The notes under the pieces were generated by a model that worked only from the letters and a program-made list of their open reading frames with translations, did not search any database and was not told where the DNA came from. From NCBI GenBank assembly GCA_937922655.1, contig CALAJH010000029.1, forward strand, positions 1 to 64,000: a stretch of DNA of 64,000 nucleotides, written 5' to 3'. The DNA is from an uncultured Bacteroidia bacterium (lineage in GTDB: Bacteria; Bacteroidota; Bacteroidia; J057; CALAJH01). The position numbers and the translations under genes are program-made. Shown piece by piece: positions 17,259-25,842 of the stretch (within the stretch, counting starts at the first letter, position 1; the number at the start of each line of letters is the position of its first letter).

Positions 17259-18631
17259 ACGACGACACGAAAACCCCTGCGGAGCCTTTGCCGCCCAACG
17301 GCGACGAACGCAAACAAGCCGACGAACTCAGAAAATCCCAACAATGGGCCGCCGCCGCCGAACTTTACCGCAAATTATGGGAGGCAAAGGAACAGGCGTG
17401 GGACGGTTATTTTTGGGCGCATTGTTTGCGCAAAAGCGGCGATTCCGCCGCGTCGCTCGACGCCACGCGCGTCGTTTTTGCCAAACACCGCGACCACAAA
17501 CCTTTGCGCAACCATTACGCCCTTTGCATCTACGACCTCGAAATCAAACAACTGAATCAAATCAGGAACGAAGACCGCGTCTTCAAAGCCCTAAGCGCCA
17601 TCAAGGAACTTTCCGAACCGCCCGAAAAAATCGGTGATTTCAACCTCGTCAATGTCGCCGTTTGGAAGGTCGTTAAAATTTACAAGGAAAGGATAAACTT
17701 TGCCGCCGAGGCCATGCTCAAATTGACCGACCTGCTCGACCCCGACGCCCAAGACAACGATTGTTACGTTACCGAAGACGAAGACGGCAAAAAAGTCGAG
17801 CTGGCCTCCAAACGCGAAGAGTATTACATGCTCCGCAGCAAGGCTCTCTACGAACTCAAACGCTACGAAGAATGCGTCGAATGTTGCAATCAAGCGCTGT
17901 CGAAATTGGACAAATTCCATTACGACAACGACGTATGGTTCAAGATGCGCATCGCAAGGGTGAACGCCGAGTCCGGCGACGTCGCCCAAGCCATCCAACA
18001 ACTCGAAACGCTTTTAAGCAAACGCCGCGAATGGTTCCTTCAACGCGACCTCGCCGAATGGCATCTCAAAACGGGAAACGACGACAAAGCCTTGAAATAC
18101 ATCCTCGACGCCGTCCTCAACCACGGCGACCCCGACAAAAAAATCAGCGTTTACAAAGCCGCCGTCAACATTTTTTCCCGGCTTGAACGCGAGGACGACG
18201 CCAAACGCATCGTTGAGTTCATCGCCGCCGTTTACAACGACGTCGGCAAAAAATTCGACGCCGAAACCGCCGAACTTCTGCAAAAATACGACGTGTCCCA
18301 AGACCGAAACGCAGACCTCAAAAAAGAATTCAAAGCCCTCAAACGTCGATGCGAAGAGATGCTTGCCGAACTCGTTCCCCGCTTTTCGGGTACGATTAAA
18401 AGAATCAACCCCGACGGTTTCGCCGGTTTCATCGAAACCGGCGACAAAAAATCTTATTTTTTCAAACTCAAAGACGTCAATGGAAAAAAAGAAGACGTCG
18501 TTCCGGGGGCCGAAGTCACCTTTGTCGCCGAAAAAGGATTCGACAAAAAGAAAAACAAGGAATCGGACGTGGCGGTAAAAATACAATTGAAAAACAACGC
18601 CCCCCAAGCCAAACCTCCCCCCAAAAAGTGA
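17255..18631 (+). CDS. TPR protein with C-terminal cold-shock/OB-fold RNA-binding domain
   Basis: 458 residues, no signal peptide. Residues 15-330 are helical with TPR-like units (ADELRKSQQWAAAAELYRKLWEAKEQAW, LRSKALYELKRYEECVECCNQAL, RDLAEWHLKTGNDDKALKYILDAV). A short coiled coil (about 345-370) leads to a cold-shock-like domain at about 372-445: GTIKRINPDGFAGFIE, then SYFFKLKDV, then VVPGAEVTFVAEKG, which keep the spacing of RNP-type motifs with FAGFI and YFF aromatics. It ends in a basic Pro/Lys tail. Translationally coupled to the NERD gene. The likely role is nucleic-acid binding plus protein scaffolding; the pathway is unknown. Confidence 0.75.
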   Translation: MNDDTKTPAEPLPPNGDERKQADELRKSQQWAAAAELYRKLWEAKEQAWDGYFWAHCLRKSGDSAASLDATRVVFAKHRDHKPLRNHYALCIYDLEIKQLNQIRNEDRVFKALSAIKELSEPPEKIGDFNLVNVAVWKVVKIYKERINFAAEAMLKLTDLLDPDAQDNDCYVTEDEDGKKVELASKREEYYMLRSKALYELKRYEECVECCNQALSKLDKFHYDNDVWFKMRIARVNAESGDVAQAIQQLETLLSKRREWFLQRDLAEWHLKTGNDDKALKYILDAVLNHGDPDKKISVYKAAVNIFSRLEREDDAKRIVEFIAAVYNDVGKKFDAETAELLQKYDVSQDRNADLKKEFKALKRRCEEMLAELVPRFSGTIKRINPDGFAGFIETGDKKSYFFKLKDVNGKKEDVVPGAEVTFVAEKGFDKKKNKESDVAVKIQLKNNAPQAKPPPKK

Positions 18632-18695
18632 AAATTTTGACCAAAAGTAAATTCAAGCAAAGAATGGGTCGTTGTCCGTTTCCGGGAAAAGTTTT

Positions 18696-18703
18696 TATCT
18701 TCG
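18696..18703 (+). promoter_or_regulatory. probable -7 element (TATCTTCG) with -33 TTG
   Basis: TATCTTCG differs from TAnnTTTG at one base. A GTTG at 18671-18674 lies 21 bases upstream. The ATG of the lipoprotein is at 18716. Confidence 0.35.
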
Positions 18704-18715
18704 CGTAAAAAAATC

Positions 18716-19438
18716 ATGAAGGGATATTGGGTTGGAGCGGCGGCGTTTTTGGCCTTGGGCATGTGGGCGTGCAAGCCCCGAGAGACTCCCCAACCCGTCG
18801 CTTATGGAATCTTTGAAATCAACGTCCGTCCGTCCTTTAACGGCACGGCCCTGCAAACCGGCGTCTACTATTCGTTCGACTCGTTTCGCGTTCGCATAGA
18901 CACGCTCCAAATCCTGACGACGGGGCCGAAACTCGACGGCGGCGCCTCTCATTACGACCGTCCTTTTTTGTTTTTTTTCACCTCGCAGGCGAACAAAACC
19001 ACGCACGGCGCCGGAGTCTTTTACGTCTTTGAAACCGAAGCGAAAAAATACGCGGGAGCCCGGGTGCGATGCGGTTTGCCCGACGGCGTTTCCGACCGCG
19101 CCCGTCCTTCCGATTTTGCCCGCGACCACCCCCTCGGCGTCTCAACCGGTCTTTTCGAAGGCGAAAAATACGTCCATCTTAAAGTCACGGGGCAAACCGT
19201 TGCCAACGGCGACACCCTCCCCTTCCGTTGGCTCTTGACCCAAAACCCGTTTGAATGGATTTACCCCCAAGCCTTCGAAGTTCGCAAGGGAAGAGAAACC
19301 CAATGGATTTTTGAACCCGAAATGTCGTTGCTGTTTTTCAAGTTTTCGCCCCGAAGCCGGCCCCAAATCGGCGATTCGACCTCAAAGTTCGTCTCCGCTT
19401 TTCTTGCATCCACTTATTCTTATCTCAACGAATACTAA
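18716..19438 (+). CDS. lipoprotein, possibly MbnP-like
   Basis: 240 residues with a lipoprotein signal peptide (MKGYWVGAAAFLALGMWACK; Cys at position 19). The mature part begins YGIFEINVRPSFNGTALQTGVYYSFDSFRVRIDTLQILTT, which resembles the start of MbnP-family proteins (beta-rich, found near copper-acquisition genes and widespread in Bacteroidota). The rest is beta-rich with no catalytic motif. It lies downstream of the NERD/TPR-CSD cassette with its own promoter, and is followed by a strong hairpin at 19458-19492. The family call is tentative. Confidence 0.6.
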   Translation: MKGYWVGAAAFLALGMWACKPRETPQPVAYGIFEINVRPSFNGTALQTGVYYSFDSFRVRIDTLQILTTGPKLDGGASHYDRPFLFFFTSQANKTTHGAGVFYVFETEAKKYAGARVRCGLPDGVSDRARPSDFARDHPLGVSTGLFEGEKYVHLKVTGQTVANGDTLPFRWLLTQNPFEWIYPQAFEVRKGRETQWIFEPEMSLLFFKFSPRSRPQIGDSTSKFVSAFLASTYSYLNEY

Positions 19439-19457
19439 TTTGTCGGCGAATCCGTCG

Positions 19458-19492
19458 TTTCGGTCGGTTTGGGTCAACCAAACCGACCGAAA
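19458..19492 (+). terminator. perfect 15-bp-stem hairpin downstream of the lipoprotein gene
   Basis: TTTCGGTCGGTTTGG (19458-19472) pairs with 19478-19492 across a GTCAA loop, 19 bases after the stop codon. It is followed by A residues rather than T, so it is a strong structure but not a canonical rho-independent terminator. Confidence 0.55.
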
Positions 19493-19609
19493 AAACAACC
19501 CGCTCGATGTTCGACGACGTTGTTAATCAAAAGTCGTTCAAAAACGTCGTGGGTTTGCGCCGTGCAATTCCTTTTCCAATGCAAGCGATAAATTTTGTAA
19601 ATTGGCGGA

Positions 19610-22219
19610 ATGTTGGCGACAATTCTTGCGATAGCGTTGGGTTGGACGGCGCTGTGGGCGCAATGGGAAAGCCGTAGGGTGCATCCCGACGGCTTTGGGT
19701 CGGGCGCGTATCCCGAAATGATTGCCGGGGCCGACGGCGCCTTGCATTTGACGTATTGGGACGAAATCAACGACCGGCTTTTCTACCGCCGCAAACCGCT
19801 CAACGGTGGCTGGTTGCCCGCCGAAGACGTGGCTTCGGGGGGATATCGTTCGGCCCTCGCCGCCGGCGAAAACGGAATCGTCGCCGTCGCTTTTTTTCAA
19901 AACGTCGGCGGACAAATGCGCCTGCGCTACGCCACCCGTACCCTCGACGGTACATGGACCCGTCAAAACGTTTCCGAACAAGACTACGGTCCTTACGGCC
20001 CCGTTCACCGAAACCAAACCGGATTTTTGCAGGCTTCGCTCGCCATTCAATTCATGGACGACGGCAATCCGTTCATCACTTTTTTTGACGCGAAATACAA
20101 AGCCGGCAGTACCAACTACGCCGATTTTGAATTGCGCATGAAGTATGCCTATCTCCAAGGCGACGACCCCGTTTGGCGCGTTCGTTCTTTTCCCAACCTC
20201 CCGTATGTTTACGACTACGTTGTCGATATCGCTATTGGTACGGAAATACGCCGGGGTGCAAGAACGGGCGAATTTTGTCAAATTTTACCTCCCGTCGGCG
20301 GCGACGCGGACGTTTGGACGGTCGGCGCTTACAACGGCCACATTTACCGTTTTCGCCGCCCGTGGACGACCCACAACCCCGACGCTTGGGTCGTCGATAC
20401 GATAGACACCATAGCCCGGCGCATTCCTTTGCCCAACTACGACGTCAATCGTCTGGCGCGTTTTCTGACCTTTCACACCTTCGAGGGTTTGAGCGTCGTG
20501 CGTACGCCCGATTTGAACGTGCATTATACCGTCGGCACGTCCGAACAATACGGTCACAATACGGGCGCAATAAACGCCGGCGACATGCGCATGCGCTTGA
20601 TTTACGGCAAAGTGGCGCCCGACGGCACGAAAACCGTCGCTTTTCTAGCCCCCCAAGACAATCAGTACCGTTCGTATACGTGTTTGGCGGCCCGGGACGA
20701 CTCCCGTCTCTTCGTCAGCTACGCCCAGCGCGACACCCATTATTACAAATTGGCTTACAGTGTCGACGGTGGACAAAGTTGGACGACGCGATTGTTGGCG
20801 CCCGCCGCCGCGCCCGACATGAAGGCGCCGCTCGTTGTCGTCGGCGATACTTTGTACTGCGTGTACTACAACGCCGGGGCGGGTTCGCTGTATTACGGAC
20901 GGCGGCACGTTGGTTCGCCCGGCGGTTCTTTTGATTTTCAAGCTTTGACGAGTTCGTCGCGCATCGGGTATCAATCCGTCGCCGTTTTGCCGAAAATTTC
21001 CGGTTTTTTCATGCCCCACGTCGCCTATACCGAGGAAATGCAACGCAGGTTGTGGCTGGCTTACGAATTCAACGGGTGGACGCGGGTCGAGGCGCCGTAC
21101 AAAGGTCGTTTCGGGCCCTTGTCTTTGCACGTTTCCTCCAACGGCGACGCCTCCGTCGTTACCCGCCACTTTGAAAACAACCGCATCAACCGTTACGTCT
21201 ACGGTTCGAACGTTTGGAGCGAAACGTTTTTGGCTACCGCGCCTCCGGGCTGGAACCATTTGGCCATCGTTCAATCGAGCACGGGCGACGTCGTGCATCT
21301 GTTTTACCAAGAAAACAACGTATTGCGCTACACGCGCGTTACCGCGCAGGGCGTGCAAACGGCAAACGTGGATTCTCTTGACGGCGGACGTACGGGTATG
21401 GACGCCGCCGCCGCTTTGGACCCCGACGGCCGGCCCGTCGTCGTTTACCGGCAAACCAAGGGCGACGAACGGCGTTGGAAGTTCGCCCGGCAAACCGTCG
21501 CCAACACTTGGATTGTCGAGACGATTCGCGAATCGAATGCGCAGACGGTGGGAACGAACGCCGAGGTTAAATTGCGTTCGGACGGCACGCCCGTCGCCGC
21601 CTCTCGCAACGAAACGCTCAATCGTATTGTTTTGGCCTACAAATCCGGCGGCGCGTGGCAGTACACGGAGTTTGACGAAAATCCGGGCGGGGAAGTGGGG
21701 GTTCCGGTGCGTCTGCTTCTCGACGACGACGGCCACGCCCTTGTTTTTTACGGTTTTTACAACCTTAATTACGATTTTCGCGCCGTATACAAAAATTTGG
21801 ATACGGGCGAAGAGTTTACGGTGATTTTGCCCGACAATCCGGAGGGCTTCGGAGCGGATTTTTGCGCCGGGATGTACGAAAACACGCCGTATCTCTTCGG
21901 ACGCACGCACACGCCGGGCGCCACGGGACTGACGATGATAAGCGGCGAAAATTGGCGCGAAACGTTGATAAGCGGGTTGGTTTTAGGGCCGGCGGCGCCG
22001 GCGGTGCGTTTTTATCCCAATCCCGTGACGGACGTTGCAACCTTGTCGGTACGCGGTTCGTTCGTCGCCGACGTTTTCGACGTTCACGGACGACACAAAA
22101 TGAAATTTTCGGGTACGGACACAATCGAGGCGGAGATGTCGGAACTGCCGCCGGGGATGTATCTTTGCGTTGTGGAGTCGGGCGGACGAAGGGCGGTCGT
22201 TCGTTTCGTCAAGCGATAA
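19610..22219 (+). CDS. secreted beta-propeller-like protein with T9SS type A sorting domain
   Basis: 869 residues. The signal peptide is MLATILAIALGWTALWAQ. The body has repeated short strands and Asp-box-like motifs (for example YSVDGGQSWTTRLL), as in BNR/sialidase-type propellers, over about residues 20-780. The last ~80 residues are a type A T9SS domain (AVRFYPNPVTDVATLSV ... ELPPGMYLCVVESGGRRAVVRFVKR). No sialidase Arg triad can be assigned. The ATG is five bases after TAAATTG, which again suggests a very short leader. Confidence 0.8.
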   Translation: MLATILAIALGWTALWAQWESRRVHPDGFGSGAYPEMIAGADGALHLTYWDEINDRLFYRRKPLNGGWLPAEDVASGGYRSALAAGENGIVAVAFFQNVGGQMRLRYATRTLDGTWTRQNVSEQDYGPYGPVHRNQTGFLQASLAIQFMDDGNPFITFFDAKYKAGSTNYADFELRMKYAYLQGDDPVWRVRSFPNLPYVYDYVVDIAIGTEIRRGARTGEFCQILPPVGGDADVWTVGAYNGHIYRFRRPWTTHNPDAWVVDTIDTIARRIPLPNYDVNRLARFLTFHTFEGLSVVRTPDLNVHYTVGTSEQYGHNTGAINAGDMRMRLIYGKVAPDGTKTVAFLAPQDNQYRSYTCLAARDDSRLFVSYAQRDTHYYKLAYSVDGGQSWTTRLLAPAAAPDMKAPLVVVGDTLYCVYYNAGAGSLYYGRRHVGSPGGSFDFQALTSSSRIGYQSVAVLPKISGFFMPHVAYTEEMQRRLWLAYEFNGWTRVEAPYKGRFGPLSLHVSSNGDASVVTRHFENNRINRYVYGSNVWSETFLATAPPGWNHLAIVQSSTGDVVHLFYQENNVLRYTRVTAQGVQTANVDSLDGGRTGMDAAAALDPDGRPVVVYRQTKGDERRWKFARQTVANTWIVETIRESNAQTVGTNAEVKLRSDGTPVAASRNETLNRIVLAYKSGGAWQYTEFDENPGGEVGVPVRLLLDDDGHALVFYGFYNLNYDFRAVYKNLDTGEEFTVILPDNPEGFGADFCAGMYENTPYLFGRTHTPGATGLTMISGENWRETLISGLVLGPAAPAVRFYPNPVTDVATLSVRGSFVADVFDVHGRHKMKFSGTDTIEAEMSELPPGMYLCVVESGGRRAVVRFVKR

Positions 22220-22364
22220 CGCTTTGATACGGTTGGGGTTTCAAAGACGCGTCGAATACGTCGGTTCGCCGCCCCGCGAATCGTTTTAGGTTGCCGAAAA
22301 CGTTTGGCGAAACGGCGTTGGCAACGGACGGGCCGTCGGAGAGGCGGGTGGAAATTAACGTAAA

Positions 22365-22886
22365 ATGCGCAAGTTGGAGACGTGGGAGTTGGGTCGTCCC
22401 GATGCACAAACGGCCCGCAAACTTCCGAAAACGGGCGCCGCGGCTTTGTTGGAAAACGTACGCAGTTTGATGAACGTTGGCTCGGTGTTTCGTTCGGCGG
22501 ACGCCTTCGGCTTGGAGAAATTGTATTTGGCGGGTTTCACGGGGACTCCGCCGCATCGTGAAATCCAAAAGACGGCCTTGGGCGCGACCGAATCCGTTGC
22601 ATGGGAGCACGCGCGGGATTCGGTCGCGTTGGCCGAACGTTTGTTGTCCGAAGGCCGGACGCTCGTGGCCGTCGAACACACCGACGAAAGCGTGCCGATA
22701 TACGATTTGCGTTCGTTGGGCGTGGGGGCGCCGGTGTTCGTTTTCGGCAACGAGTTGGACGGCGTAAGCATCGATTTGCTGGCGCGATGCGCGTTGGCGG
22801 TGGAAATTCCGCAGTTTGGGGCCAAGCACAGTCTCAACGTCGCCGTTGCGGCGGGCATCGTGTTTTATGAATTTTCCCGTCCGTAG
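22365..22886 (+). CDS. SpoU/TrmH-family RNA 2'-O-methyltransferase
   Basis: 173 residues, a minimal SPOUT methyltransferase without an N-terminal substrate-binding domain. Motif 1 is NVRSLMNVGSVFRSADAFG, motif 2 FVFGNELDGVS and motif 3 IPQFGAKHSLNVAVAAGIVFYEF. These form the knotted AdoMet site and carry the catalytic Arg (in FRSAD) and the Asn in motif 3. It methylates ribose in a tRNA or rRNA; the target nucleotide cannot be read. The stop TAG at 22884-22886 directly abuts the convergent stop of the DUF4286 gene. Confidence 0.92.
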   Translation: MRKLETWELGRPDAQTARKLPKTGAAALLENVRSLMNVGSVFRSADAFGLEKLYLAGFTGTPPHREIQKTALGATESVAWEHARDSVALAERLLSEGRTLVAVEHTDESVPIYDLRSLGVGAPVFVFGNELDGVSIDLLARCALAVEIPQFGAKHSLNVAVAAGIVFYEFSRP

Positions 22887-23195
22887 TCAGCGCTTTTCCA
22901 AAACGGTTCGAAAAGCGACGAACTTGCCTTCGTAGCGTTGGGAATGCTCTTCGCGCAATTGGTCGGCAAAATTTTCGAGATAGTCGTCGAGGGCGGCGCG
23001 GTTGGCGCAAACGTATTGGACGTTGAAGGTTTCGAGTCCGGGTTCGGAAGGGGGGTCGAGAAGTTTGAGTAAACGGAAGTCCAAAAAACATCCGGTGGCC
23101 ATGACGTCGGGGATGTGTCGGGCCAGCATCCACGCCTCCCAGTCTTGGGCGTAGGCCTCGTCTATGGCGATGGTTACGCTGTAAATGACGTTCAT
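22887..23195 (-). CDS. DUF4286 family protein
   Basis: A 102-residue cytoplasmic protein starting MNVIYSVTIAIDEAYAQDWEAWML, a typical DUF4286 opening; the pattern of one alpha+beta ferredoxin-like domain (strand, helix WMLARHIPDVMATGCF, strand FRLLKLL, strand NVQYVC, helix ALDDYLENFADQL) resembles the Dabb/ABM fold. Function unknown. The start codon lies directly after the T-tract of the terminator that ends the upstream peroxiredoxin gene, so expression may depend on read-through or a cryptic promoter. Confidence 0.85.
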   Translation of the reverse strand: MNVIYSVTIAIDEAYAQDWEAWMLARHIPDVMATGCFLDFRLLKLLDPPSEPGLETFNVQYVCANRAALDDYLENFADQLREEHSQRYEGKFVAFRTVLEKR

Positions 23196-23201
23196 AAAAA
23201 A

Positions 23202-23219
23202 ACCCGCCCGAGGGCGGGT
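23202..23219 (-). terminator. rho-independent terminator of the peroxiredoxin gene
   Basis: On the minus strand a CCCGCCC/GGGCGGG stem is followed by seven T (23196-23202). It is 21 bases after the peroxiredoxin stop. The T-tract runs straight into the ATG (23195-23193) of the DUF4286 gene. Confidence 0.9.
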
Positions 23220-23240
23220 GCAACGGGCTTAAATATTTTT

Positions 23241-23885
23241 TTAATGGGTGGCTAAGTATTGGGCGACACCTTCGTGCGTGGCTTTCATGGCGTCCTTGCC
23301 TTCGTCCCAGTTGGCGGGACATACTTCGCCGTGTTTTTCGACGTGTTGTAAGGATTTGACCATACGCAGGGTTTCGTCGATGTTGCGGCCAAGGGGGAAG
23401 TCGTTGACGACCATATGCCGCACGACGCCCTCTCTGTCGATGAGGAAGGTGCCGCGGTAGGCGATGGGTGCGCCGTTGAAGGCCATGACCTCGCGTTCGT
23501 TGTCGTCGAGGATGAATTCGTAGTCGCCGCCGAGTACGCCGTAGGCGCGGGAAATGGTTTTGGAAAGGTCGGCGACGATGGGATAGGTAACGCCTTCGAT
23601 GCCGCCCTTGTCGCGCGGGGTGTTGAGCCACGCCCAATGGGACTGTTCGGAATCGACGGACACGCCTATGACTTGGGTGTTCAAGGCTTCGAACTCTTTG
23701 AGTTTGTCTTGGAAAGCAATGATTTCCGTGGGGCAAACGAAGGTGAAGTCAAGCGGATAGAAAAACAATACCACGTATTTTTGGCCTTTGAATTGGCCGA
23801 GGGTAAAGTTTTCGACGATTTCATCGCCGTTGATGACGGCTTTCGCGCTGAAATCGGGCGCGGGTTTTCCAACGAGTACGCTCAT
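23241..23885 (-). CDS. 2-Cys peroxiredoxin (AhpC/Prx1 type)
   Basis: A 214-residue thiol peroxidase that reduces hydrogen peroxide and alkyl hydroperoxides. The peroxidatic Cys is at 51 in DFTFVCPTE and the resolving Cys at 189 in HGEVCPANW, both intact; GGDYEFILD and the C-terminal helix place it in the typical 2-Cys Prx1 group. Own terminator downstream. A weak -7-like TATATTTT lies just upstream of the ATG. Confidence 0.95.
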   Translation of the reverse strand: MSVLVGKPAPDFSAKAVINGDEIVENFTLGQFKGQKYVVLFFYPLDFTFVCPTEIIAFQDKLKEFEALNTQVIGVSVDSEQSHWAWLNTPRDKGGIEGVTYPIVADLSKTISRAYGVLGGDYEFILDDNEREVMAFNGAPIAYRGTFLIDREGVVRHMVVNDFPLGRNIDETLRMVKSLQHVEKHGEVCPANWDEGKDAMKATHEGVAQYLATH

Positions 23886-23945
23886 AAAATGAAAAAATAT
23901 AGAATTGTGCTAAGACTTAAACGGTGGGCACGGCAAAAAAATTCC

Positions 23946-24416
23946 TTATCCATCGCCTCCTCTTGCCAAACTTCGGGTAACGTCCCGTTCTTTAATGGTC
24001 TCGCGTTTGTCGGGGGCTTTTTTGCCTTTGGCCACGGCGATTTCCATTTTGGCGAAATTGCGTTCGTTGAAATAAATCGAAACGGGAATGACGGTCGTGC
24101 CGGTTTCTTTCAATTTCGACTCAATGCGCCGAAGTTCTTTTCGGGTCAAGAGCAGTTTGCGGACGCGCTTGGGGTCGTGATTGACATAACCGCCGCGCTC
24201 GTAGGGACTGATGAGTAAATTACGAACGACGGCTTCACCGTTTTCGATTCGGCAAAAGGCGTCTTGCATGTTCACTTTTCCCGCCCTTATGGATTTGACT
24301 TCCGTTCCCGTCAAGACCATACCCGCCTGATATTTCTCCAAGAAAAAGTACTCGAAGCCGGCTCGGCGGTTGTGGACGACAACCGATTTTTTTTCTTTTT
24401 CCTTGTTATTTGCCAA
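23946..24416 (-). CDS. smpB: SsrA-binding protein SmpB
   Basis: Binds tmRNA for trans-translation ribosome rescue; about 156 residues. Motifs: NRRAGFEYFFLEKYQAGMVLTGTEVKSIRAGKVNMQDAFC, then the RKLLLTRKELRRIESKLKETGTTVIP block and the basic C-terminal tail GKKAPDKRETIKERD. No ATG fits the conserved start; the TTG at 24416-24414 (LANNKEKEKK...) gives the normal length and overlaps the end of rpsT by eleven bases in another frame. The longer frame upstream is a shadow of rpsT. Confidence 0.93.
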   Translation of the reverse strand: MANNKEKEKKSVVVHNRRAGFEYFFLEKYQAGMVLTGTEVKSIRAGKVNMQDAFCRIENGEAVVRNLLISPYERGGYVNHDPKRVRKLLLTRKELRRIESKLKETGTTVIPVSIYFNERNFAKMEIAVAKGKKAPDKRETIKERDVTRSLARGGDG

Positions 24417-24663
24417 GCGAATGGACGTACTTGTCCAACGCCGATTTTTTGTTGGCGGCGTTGTTTTTATGGATGATGTTGCGTTGGGCAAGTTTGTCCA
24501 ACATCGACGACACCTTTCTGCGCAAAACCTCGGCCTCGGTTTTGTCCGTGGTTCTTTGCAGGCGCTTTATCATGTTGCGCGTGGCAACCAAGCGCGTGCG
24601 GTTGCGCAGCCGACGTTTTTCCGATTGCAAGAGCCGTTTTTTGGCCGACTTTATGTTTGGCAT
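24406..24663 (-). CDS. rpsT: 30S ribosomal protein S20
   Basis: 85 residues, MPNIKSAKKRLLQSEKRRLRN at the start and the three-helix basic pattern of bS20, including the MDKLAQRNIIHKNNAANKKSALDK block. Start chosen at the ATG at 24663; an in-frame TTG seven codons upstream would fall inside the promoter. Its last codons overlap the smpB start. Confidence 0.97.
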   Translation of the reverse strand: MPNIKSAKKRLLQSEKRRLRNRTRLVATRNMIKRLQRTTDKTEAEVLRRKVSSMLDKLAQRNIIHKNNAANKKSALDKYVHSLGK

Positions 24664-24681
24664 ATCTACGAAATGAGGCCG

Positions 24682-24689
24682 CAAATTTA
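24682..24689 (-). promoter_or_regulatory. rpsT promoter: -7 TAAATTTG with -33 TTTG
   Basis: On the minus strand TTTG, 20 bases, TAAATTTG, CGGCC, then 13 more bases to the ATG. This is the best complete Bacteroidota promoter in the window. The TAAATTTGCGGCC string is identical to that in front of metG. Confidence 0.7.
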
Positions 24690-24957
24690 GGGTTTGGCAA
24701 CGGTTTTTCCAAAAAAAAAATTATTCGCCGTACCGCGCGGCACGGGGTGTTTGTCGGATGCCGCTATCGTGATTCGCCCCCCATAGCCCGAACGTGCGGC
24801 GTCGTCTTCTTTGAAAACCTTTGCCGTTCGTAGGCTTTCATACGTTTGATTTTGGTTTTTTGTCGGTCGGCGGCGAAATCTTGGGACAAGGGGGGCGAAT
24901 TTAAATGCTTCGGGGGCGGTGAACGCTTGCCGATTTTGCGTAAATTGCGCCCCGAAA

Positions 24958-25407
24958 ATGCGTTGGGCTATCGTGATTTGGGCGACGTTTTTCGCCGTCG
25001 GCTGTTCGGACTCCGGACGATTGGACGTCGTCAAAGATTTTGACGACGAGCAATGGGTTTACGCCGATTCCATAAGCATAAATTACTCGCCGTCGTCCTC
25101 GCAACCCCGCAACATGATTTTATGTTACGGCCTTACGGATGAATATCCGTTCCGCAACCTGACGCTCAAAACCCGGACGTTGGCGCCCAACGGGGCCGTT
25201 GCCCGTTCGATGCCCATTTTCGTCGTTTCCGACGCGCAGGGACGTTGGAAATCCGAACAACAATGGGACGGAACTTACGTTTTTTGCGACACCGTATTGA
25301 AAAGCGTGGTTTTCGACTCGACTGGACCATACGTTTTCGACTTCAAACAATACCATCGAACGGATACGTTGAAAGGGGTCAAATTTTTTCGGGTAATCAT
25401 CGAATGA
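24958..25407 (+). CDS. gldH: gliding motility lipoprotein GldH
   Basis: 149 residues. Lipoprotein signal peptide with Cys at 16 (FAVGC). Mature region shows the GldH pattern: W.Y.D...I.Y (EQWVYADSISINY), then YPFRNLTLKTRTLAPNG, VSDAQGRWKSEQQWDGTY and, at the end, GPYVFDFKQYHRTDTLKGVKFFRVIIE. GldH is a membrane lipoprotein required for gliding in Flavobacterium. TAAATTG lies ten bases before the ATG. It starts a likely operon with the GNAT (ATGA overlap) and the cytochrome-like gene; gldG and gldF are 1.7 kb away on the other strand. Confidence 0.85.
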   Translation: MRWAIVIWATFFAVGCSDSGRLDVVKDFDDEQWVYADSISINYSPSSSQPRNMILCYGLTDEYPFRNLTLKTRTLAPNGAVARSMPIFVVSDAQGRWKSEQQWDGTYVFCDTVLKSVVFDSTGPYVFDFKQYHRTDTLKGVKFFRVIIE

Positions 25408-25835
25408 TACGGTTGTCGGCTTTGGACCGGTTCAACTGGGAGGAGGTGGCGGCCTTGAAGGTTGCCGAAGGGCAGGAAGCATTTATTCCGCCCAACGTCT
25501 ATTCAATAGCGCAGTCGCGCTTCGAGCCTTCGGAGTTGTACGGCGTTTACGACGACGAGAGGCCCGTCGGTTTTTTGATGATTTGTGTTTGGGCCAAAAT
25601 TCATTGGATTACGCGCATCATGATCGCCGCCGACCAACAAGGCAAGGGTTACGGCGCCCGCGCGATTGACGAGACGATAAAGATGCTCAAACGTCGCGCC
25701 GACTGTCGTGAAATCCGTGCCTCGATTCATCATAAGAACGTTCGCGCGCGGCATCTTTTTGAGTCGGCGGGTTTTACCTTCATGGGCGATTCCGACCCAA
25801 TCGAACTTTTTTTTCACCTTGTCGTTAAAAGGTAA
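25404..25835 (+). CDS. GNAT family N-acetyltransferase
   Basis: 143 residues, whole GNAT fold. The acetyl-CoA pyrophosphate loop is QQGKGYG (Q/RxxGxG) after the strand ITRIMIAAD; the C-terminal part has EIRASIHHKNVRARHLFESAGFTFMGD, with the usual N..A..LYE..GF pattern, similar to polyamine (SpeG/BltD-type) acetyltransferases. The ATG overlaps the gldH stop by four bases. Substrate unknown. Confidence 0.85.
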   Translation: MIRLSALDRFNWEEVAALKVAEGQEAFIPPNVYSIAQSRFEPSELYGVYDDERPVGFLMICVWAKIHWITRIMIAADQQGKGYGARAIDETIKMLKRRADCREIRASIHHKNVRARHLFESAGFTFMGDSDPIELFFHLVVKR

Positions 25836-25842
25836 TAAATCA

